A DNA stretch of 46,324 bases from Blastocladiella britannica (taxonomy: Eukaryota; Blastocladiomycota; Blastocladiomycetes; Blastocladiales; Blastocladiaceae): assembly GCA_025349905.2 (NCBI GenBank), contig MU624583.1:1-46324 (forward strand). The letters are read 5' to 3'. Both the position numbers and the translations under genes were made by a program. The notes beneath the pieces are model-generated. The model did not search any database. It was given only the letters and a program-made list of their open reading frames with translations, and was not told the DNA's origin. Shown here piece by piece: positions 41,526 to 46,324 of this stretch (within the stretch, counting starts at the first letter, position 1; every line of letters starts with the position of its first letter).

Positions 41526-42331
41526 TGGTCTCTCTTCTCTCTCGCCCTCGCGCGCTCCTCGTCGAACATCGGATCATGGTCGCTCGATGCTCGCTCGATA
41601 TACTAAACGGACTTCGAGCATTAATCGTCAAGGCAGAAATGGATCCGGGCAAGCGTTTTCTTTCCCATTTTTCACTCACTTCAAAATCCTAGGTTAGCTC
41701 CTGTAAGTGCGTACTTTTGCCCGCAAACCAATAAGTGATAACATTCATACTCTGTACGATATTTCGATCTTTTGCTGGGGATAGGGCTCTTCAGAACTTT
41801 TTTTTTCGTTCGTTGTTGGAATTGGATCCTCGCTTGTACTTTTGATCAGTGGTTGATTTTGAAGTTCCCAACCTTTTCTGTTGATCCAGCGCTTGTTGCA
41901 GCCAAGTTTCCTGACTCATACTACCCACCCTAATCTTTTTGTTCCGCCTCGCCTCCTTGACATTTCCAACGTATCGCTTGGCAAGAGGAAAGCGTGTTTG
42001 AGTATCTGATCGAAAAAAATACTGTAACCCTCCCTTTATCCTGAAAAAAAAAAATATGTTTCCCAAGCACCAACAAATCCCAATTAATCTCAAAATCATA
42101 TATCATAACAACAAAAAAGGCCCTTCCCCCTTTTTAACTCGCACTCGCACAAATTAAGGCGGATCGAAACGAAAGAAAAAAACACTTCTTTTTTTCCGTC
42201 CTTAAAGTTTGCCTTCCCCTCCATCCTCCCGCGGCTCCTTGATTGTGTGATCTACAACTGCGTCCACATTAATTCAATATACATACAAGTAGGCACACAC
42301 GCACGCCAAACAATAATAGTATAATCAAAAG
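41526..42331. other. Large intergenic region
   Basis: 806 bp, the longest gene-free stretch in the window, between the divergent repeat-protein and PDE9-like genes. It is AT-rich with many T and A tracts, in contrast to the GC-rich genes. A 102-codon open frame on the minus strand (42099-41791) has no recognisable domain and a composition unlike the neighbours, so I do not call it. The region probably holds both promoters and the PDE 5' leader, and possibly an unrecognised noncoding RNA. Confidence 0.5.
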
Positions 42332-44218
42332 ATGGCGTCCATTTCCAACGTCGTATCCAAGCCGAACCGAATCCACGTTTCGTTGAACGGGAACGTGACC
42401 GCGTGCGAGATTTTCGCCGGATCCACGACCGAGGATGTGCGCGAGCTGATGATGAGGTACATTCATTTTATAATTTCCTTCGGATCTGCCTCTTCCTCTC
42501 CACCCGGCCCACCGGTCGGACCATCGTTGAATTGGGGAGTTGAACTGGACTGGCAGCCGGAGTATACATGCAAAATGGATCTCGTTAACACCGAATATGC
42601 GAATATATATTACAGTCTTGCGGCGGTGTCGCTGGAAGATAGCAAGGACATGACGCTGCGGCTCACCAAACCCGACGGCACGCTGGTAGCGCCCAGCCCG
42701 CACTTGCCCAGCAACTCGGCCGCCGAGCCCTACGTGCTGTATGTCAAGCACGCCGACACGCCGGCGACTGCTTCTGGTATGTGTATTTTTACAATTGGAT
42801 CACTTCCTCAAAAACAACAAAAAAAAAGGCTCGCCGCCCGCCTCCAAGTCAACGATCGAGCTGAAATTGAGCGAGATTTCCAAGTCGCTGGAACCCCTGC
42901 GCGACATGACGGCGTTCCGTGACCAGCTGACGTCGTTCAGCAAGAGACTGGAGTCGGCCGAGCGCCAAGTGGTGATGACGCAGTTGCCGACGACCCGCGT
43001 GCCCTCCAAGAACATCAAGCGGGTGTCCAAGATTGATCCGATCTTCGCTCACCAGCCCAAGTACGTGTTCACCGAGGAAACGGTCGCGTACCTCAAGCAG
43101 CCGTCGTTCAACAACTGGCAGTGGGAGGAGAACGAGATGGCCGCGTTGATGGAGCACATGTTCTCGGAACTCAAGCTGGTGGAAAAGTTCAAGATCGAGT
43201 TGCCGCTTCTCAAGCGGTTCTTGCACACCGTCAAGGAGTACGGTTTCTTGTTTTTGTTGTATTTTGGAGCCGCCGGTACTGATCCTGTGTTTGTGTGAAA
43301 TTAGTAACTACAACAACAACCCGTTCCACAACTTCCGCCACTGCTTCTGCGTGACACAAATGTTTTACGGGATTGCGCATGCGACCGAGGCGTACAAGAA
43401 CCTGGAGCCGATTGACCTGCTCATTGGCATTGTTTCTTGGTATGATTTCTGCTGCCGCCATGTTACGCCGTTTGGACTTACACCTCAACCAAAAATTTGA
43501 CAGCATTATCCACGACATTGACCATCCCGGGTTCAACAACGCGTACCAAATCAATGCGCGCACGGAACTGGCGACCGTGTACAATGACCAGTCGCCGCTC
43601 GAGAACCACCACTGTGCGGTCGGGTTCACGATCCTGCGCAATGCCGACTGCAACATCTTCAAGAACTTGACCGACAAGGAGTACGAGCAAGTGCGCAAGG
43701 GAGTCATTCGGTGCGTGCTGGCCACCGATCTCACCAAGCACGGCGAAATCATGGCCAAGTTCAAGACCACGGCCGACGCTCCCTTTAGCTTTGCTGATCC
43801 CGAGCACCGGGCGCAGGTATGCCGTTTGTTTGTCTTGTTTTCGAAACAAATCGTCTCACCTCAAAAATAATTATAAATATAGCTCATGGTGATGATGGTC
43901 AAGTGCGCCGACATCAGCAACGAAGCCCGCCCTGCCGACGTGGCCGAGCCGTGGCTCGACTGCTTGCTGGAAGAGTACTTTGCGCAGTCGGACCGCGAAA
44001 AGGCCGAGGGTTTGCCGGTGGCACCCTTCATGGACCGCGACAAGGTCACCAAGCCGGGCGCGCAGGTCGGGTTCATTCAGTTTGTGATGATCCCGCTGTT
44101 TGAGGCCTTGGCCAAAGTGTTGCCACCGCTCAATGGCGACGTCCTGCAGCAGATCCGCAAGTCACTCGCGTATTACCAGGATCTGCAGCAAAAGCTGCAG
44201 AAGCCCGCGGCGGTGTAA
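42332..44218 (+). CDS. PDE9-like 3',5'-cyclic nucleotide phosphodiesterase
   Basis: Class I phosphodiesterase; PDE9 enzymes hydrolyse cGMP with high affinity. Exons 42332-42456, 42616-42776, 42829-43237, 43305-43439, 43504-43816 and 43883-44218 give 492 aa. The N terminus resembles the PDE9 N-terminal region ([17 protein letters not shown]), followed by a helical linker. The catalytic domain starts near [17 protein letters not shown]. It shows [89 protein letters not shown] and [10 protein letters not shown] with the invariant glutamine. The metal-binding histidines and aspartates are intact. The K/D junction at exon 3/4 (GA then T) restores [11 protein letters not shown]. Intron 1 is unusually long here (159 nt). 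cGMP preference is inferred from subfamily similarity. Confidence 0.93.
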
Positions 44219-44438
44219 TTGAAGGGTTTTGTGTCGGATCGGTGGATACTATTGTTGTTAATGCTATAATTTTTTTACTGCGATATTTCTTTGTGACAAA
44301 AATCGATATTTCATTGGAGCGCCCGTACTGGCCGTGTATGTATAATAATATTAATTTTTCGGTTGAAAGATAGCGAGGAAGGGAAGAAAAAAAGGAAAAG
44401 AAAAAGCAACACAAAATAAAAGGTATGCAAACGAAGAA
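44219..44438. other. Convergent intergenic region, PDE9-like and LIS1
   Basis: 220 bp of strongly AT-rich sequence between opposing stop codons, with A and T runs able to serve as poly-A signals for both genes. No gene is seen. Confidence 0.45.
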
Positions 44439-46124
44439 TCACTTGGACTCCCAGACCTTGACGCTCATGTCCACGGACCCCGTCACCAACGAAGCGGTAG
44501 CCGGTGCCCATGCGATGCTGGTGACAAAGTGGCCGTGCGCATCATTGAGGGTCTTGACGCACCGCCCGGACGACAGATCCCACACCTTGATCGACTTATC
44601 GTCCGAGACCGAGATGAAGTGGCGCGCATCGGGCACCTGCGGGACGCAAATGCCACGGATCCAGTTATCGTGTCCGCGCTAGTCAATTGATTTGTGTGAG
44701 TATACTTGGAATGATCGCCTGCAATAAAAGGAGGAAAAGATTGATAGATACGAAGACGAAAAGGGACAAGCCAGTGGCGGTATCCCAGAGCCGAATCTCC
44801 TTGTCGCGCGACCCGGTCAGGACATAGGCGCCCGCATGTGTGGGCATGGCTGCCGGCGGCAGTGGCGCACCGTTCCCGTTTCCTGCTGCCGCGGCCGCTG
44901 CCTGCGCCACCAGCAGTTCCCGGATCGCCGGGTACGCGGCGATGGGAACAAAGGCTACCGCCTCGACCACGTGGTCGTGCCCACGCAGCTCGGTCACGCA
45001 CTCGCCCGTTTGCGCATTCCATATCCGAGCCGTCTGCATTTTCATACATCAGTTTTGAGTCCAAAAAAAAAAAGATTTGGACGGACCTGGTCACTCGACC
45101 CGCTGACCACCAGTCGGCCGTCGTCGGCAGCGGCAACCGCGCGCACCCAGTCAGCATGACCCGTCAGCGTCTTTGTGCAGTATCCATTGGACAGGTCCCA
45201 CACTTTGATTGACTTGTCGCGCGACGCCGACACCAAGTGGGTTGCGGGCGCGCGGGCCGAGGGCCCAACGGCGGTCGGTTCGGCCCCCGGGATCGGCGCG
45301 CCGGGCAAAAAGCACACGCTGCTGACGGAGTGGTCGTGGCCGTGCAGGGTCTTGACGTTGGCGTAGTCGGCGGCCACATCCCACAGCTTGATGGAGAGGT
45401 CCGACGAGCAGGTGGCTGTGTATATTGCCGTCGTTCAGTCAGTTCTAGTCGCCTCCAAAATGGATGATAAATGGTACCAGCAAGTCCGCCGTGCGGGTCC
45501 ACGGCCACGCCATTCACCGGCTTGGTGTGTCCGCGCAACGACCGCTCAAACTCGCCCGACTCGATATCCCACACTTTGGCCGAGGCGTCGTCGGACCCGG
45601 ACAGCGCCACCGGGTACACCGGGTGGGTGGCCACGCACACCACGGGCGCGCGGTGGCTCAGCATTTCGCGCAGCGCTGGAGCCCGCGGGACCACCGCGCC
45701 GTTGTGACCGCCACCGCGACCATTTGTCCCGTTACTGCCCCGTCCCGAACCCGAGCCATGAGTGGACGATGCCACCTCGGCAGTCAGAGCGGCCACCTGG
45801 GACTCAAGGTCCATGATCTTGCGCTGCAGGCGCACGACCGACGTCCATTTCTTTTCCAGTAAGGTCGGACCAGGCGGTGCGGTGGCGGTAGAGGTTGCGG
45901 TGGCGTCCGTGTCCAGATGCGATTCGCGCGAGAAGGCGGCCGCCGACTCGGGCAGATTGGCGGCGACCAGGTAATCGAGGACGGCACGACGACTGTTAAC
46001 GATATGCATTGTGTCAGTACTTTTCGTCGCTGCTTTGCTTGGGGTGGCGTTCGCCCGGGACAAGCGAATGAGGAGAGGAACGGACGCACAGCTCGTCGCC
46101 CTGCTTTGTGGTGAGAATGGACAT
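44439..46124 (-). CDS. PAC1: Dynein regulator LIS1/PAC1 (nuclear distribution protein)
   Basis: Dimeric WD40 protein that binds the dynein motor and supports nuclear migration and vesicle transport. Exons in transcript order: 46124-46090, 45992-45478, 45415-45087, 45033-44752, 44678-44439; 466 aa. The tiny first exon supplies MSILTTKQGDEL, which joins to RRAVLDYLVAANLPESAAAF to complete the LisH motif. A coiled coil follows (LLEKKWTSVVRLQRKIMDLE). Seven WD40 repeats follow, including KVWDIESGEFERSLRGH, KLWDVAADYANVKTLHGHDH, KVWDLSNGYCTKTLTGHADW, RIWNAQTGECVTELRGHDHV, RLWDTATG with GHDNWIRG, KVWDLSSGRCVKTL, and KVWESK at the C terminus. There are Ala/Pro/Gly-rich insertions in loops of blades 3 and 5. 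An alternative in-frame ATG in the exon-2 region would lose half of LisH, so the spliced start is preferred. Confidence 0.96.
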
Positions 46125-46324
46125 GGAGTCGATTGTCCTGTGGCAAGTACGCGGGATATGCCCTGTTGATGCGAGTGCTGGAATGCGAGGCGGCCCCTCA
46201 CGGCTGCGCACTGAACAGAGTTTCGGATACAGAATTCTGAGATGGAAGTGAAGTGGAACAAAACGTCCCGTTTTATCGCCAACGGAATTCTTCAGTCCTT
46301 GTTTTTGCTGCCTGCACCAAACCA
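46125..46324 (-). promoter_or_regulatory. LIS1 5' flank to window end
   Basis: 200 bp upstream of the LIS1 start. The open frames that cross it have no recognisable content. It should hold the 5' UTR and part of the promoter. Confidence 0.35.

Noticed and set aside
41791..42099. Minus-strand open frame of 102 codons in the large intergenic region
   Set aside because: No recognisable domain, Lys/Asn-rich composition from AT-rich DNA, and no splice partner; it looks like chance.
45992..46015. Alternative LIS1 start (MHIVN) in the exon-2 region
   Set aside because: It would drop the first half of the LisH motif, which the upstream 35-nt exon restores.
1..46324. tRNA, rRNA, CRISPR array or transposon
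   Set aside because: I scanned for cloverleaf-like arms, rRNA cores, spaced direct repeats and transposase or integrase motifs and found none that I could support.

Overview
The window is a compact, intron-rich, GC-rich eukaryotic nuclear segment with 23 protein-coding genes in about 46.3 kb. Most intergenic gaps are under 250 bp. I reconstructed 74 introns by hand; nearly all are 50 to 100 nt. The content points to a zoosporic early-diverging fungus. The clues are fungal-style short introns, a sterol O-acyltransferase, GABA-B-like class C receptors, a PDE9-type cyclic-nucleotide phosphodiesterase, and an intronless protein built from repeated L-[DE]-W-W motifs. The last resembles families I associate with Blastocladiomycota (Allomyces, Catenaria). 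The phylum is an inference; no rRNA or other phylogenetic marker is present.

Layout. 1-1126: poly-T edge and a KDEL receptor (+). 1215-7919: two tandem class C GPCRs (-), each a Venus-flytrap ectodomain, seven membrane segments and a C-terminal PH-like domain. 8053-12127: a minus-strand chromatin and clamp block of RAD9, an HP1 protein and PCNA. 12413-23894 (+): a DUF1399/GRDP-like protein, a second HP1 paralog, the spliceosomal helicase Aquarius, and a coiled-coil protein with duplicated exons and a Rab11-FIP-like C terminus. 24093-30119: a type II membrane GT31-like glycosyltransferase (+), a sterol O-acyltransferase (-) and an RluA-type pseudouridine synthase (+). 30188-33934 (+): a coiled-coil protein, a STYX-like pseudophosphatase and a ZNF511-like zinc-finger protein. 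33959-39383: CAF16 ABC ATPase (-), JMJD4-like dioxygenase (+), histidine acid phosphatase (-) and basic secretory protein-like metallopeptidase (+). 39420-46124: the repeat protein (-), PDE9-like phosphodiesterase (+) and LIS1/PAC1 (-).

How the genes relate. Most are unrelated housekeeping genes packed as divergent or convergent pairs. Three themes stand out: sensory signalling (two receptors and a cGMP-type phosphodiesterase), clamp and chromatin biology (PCNA, RAD9 and HP1 in one co-directional run, with a second HP1 3.4 kb beyond PCNA), and membrane traffic (KDEL receptor, possible Rab11 effector, LIS1). The strongest candidate for something undescribed is the tandem receptor pair that couples a class C GPCR core to a PH-like domain. 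Exon structures were assigned by hand from GT-AG sites, reading-frame phase and family alignment from memory; no transcript evidence was available.
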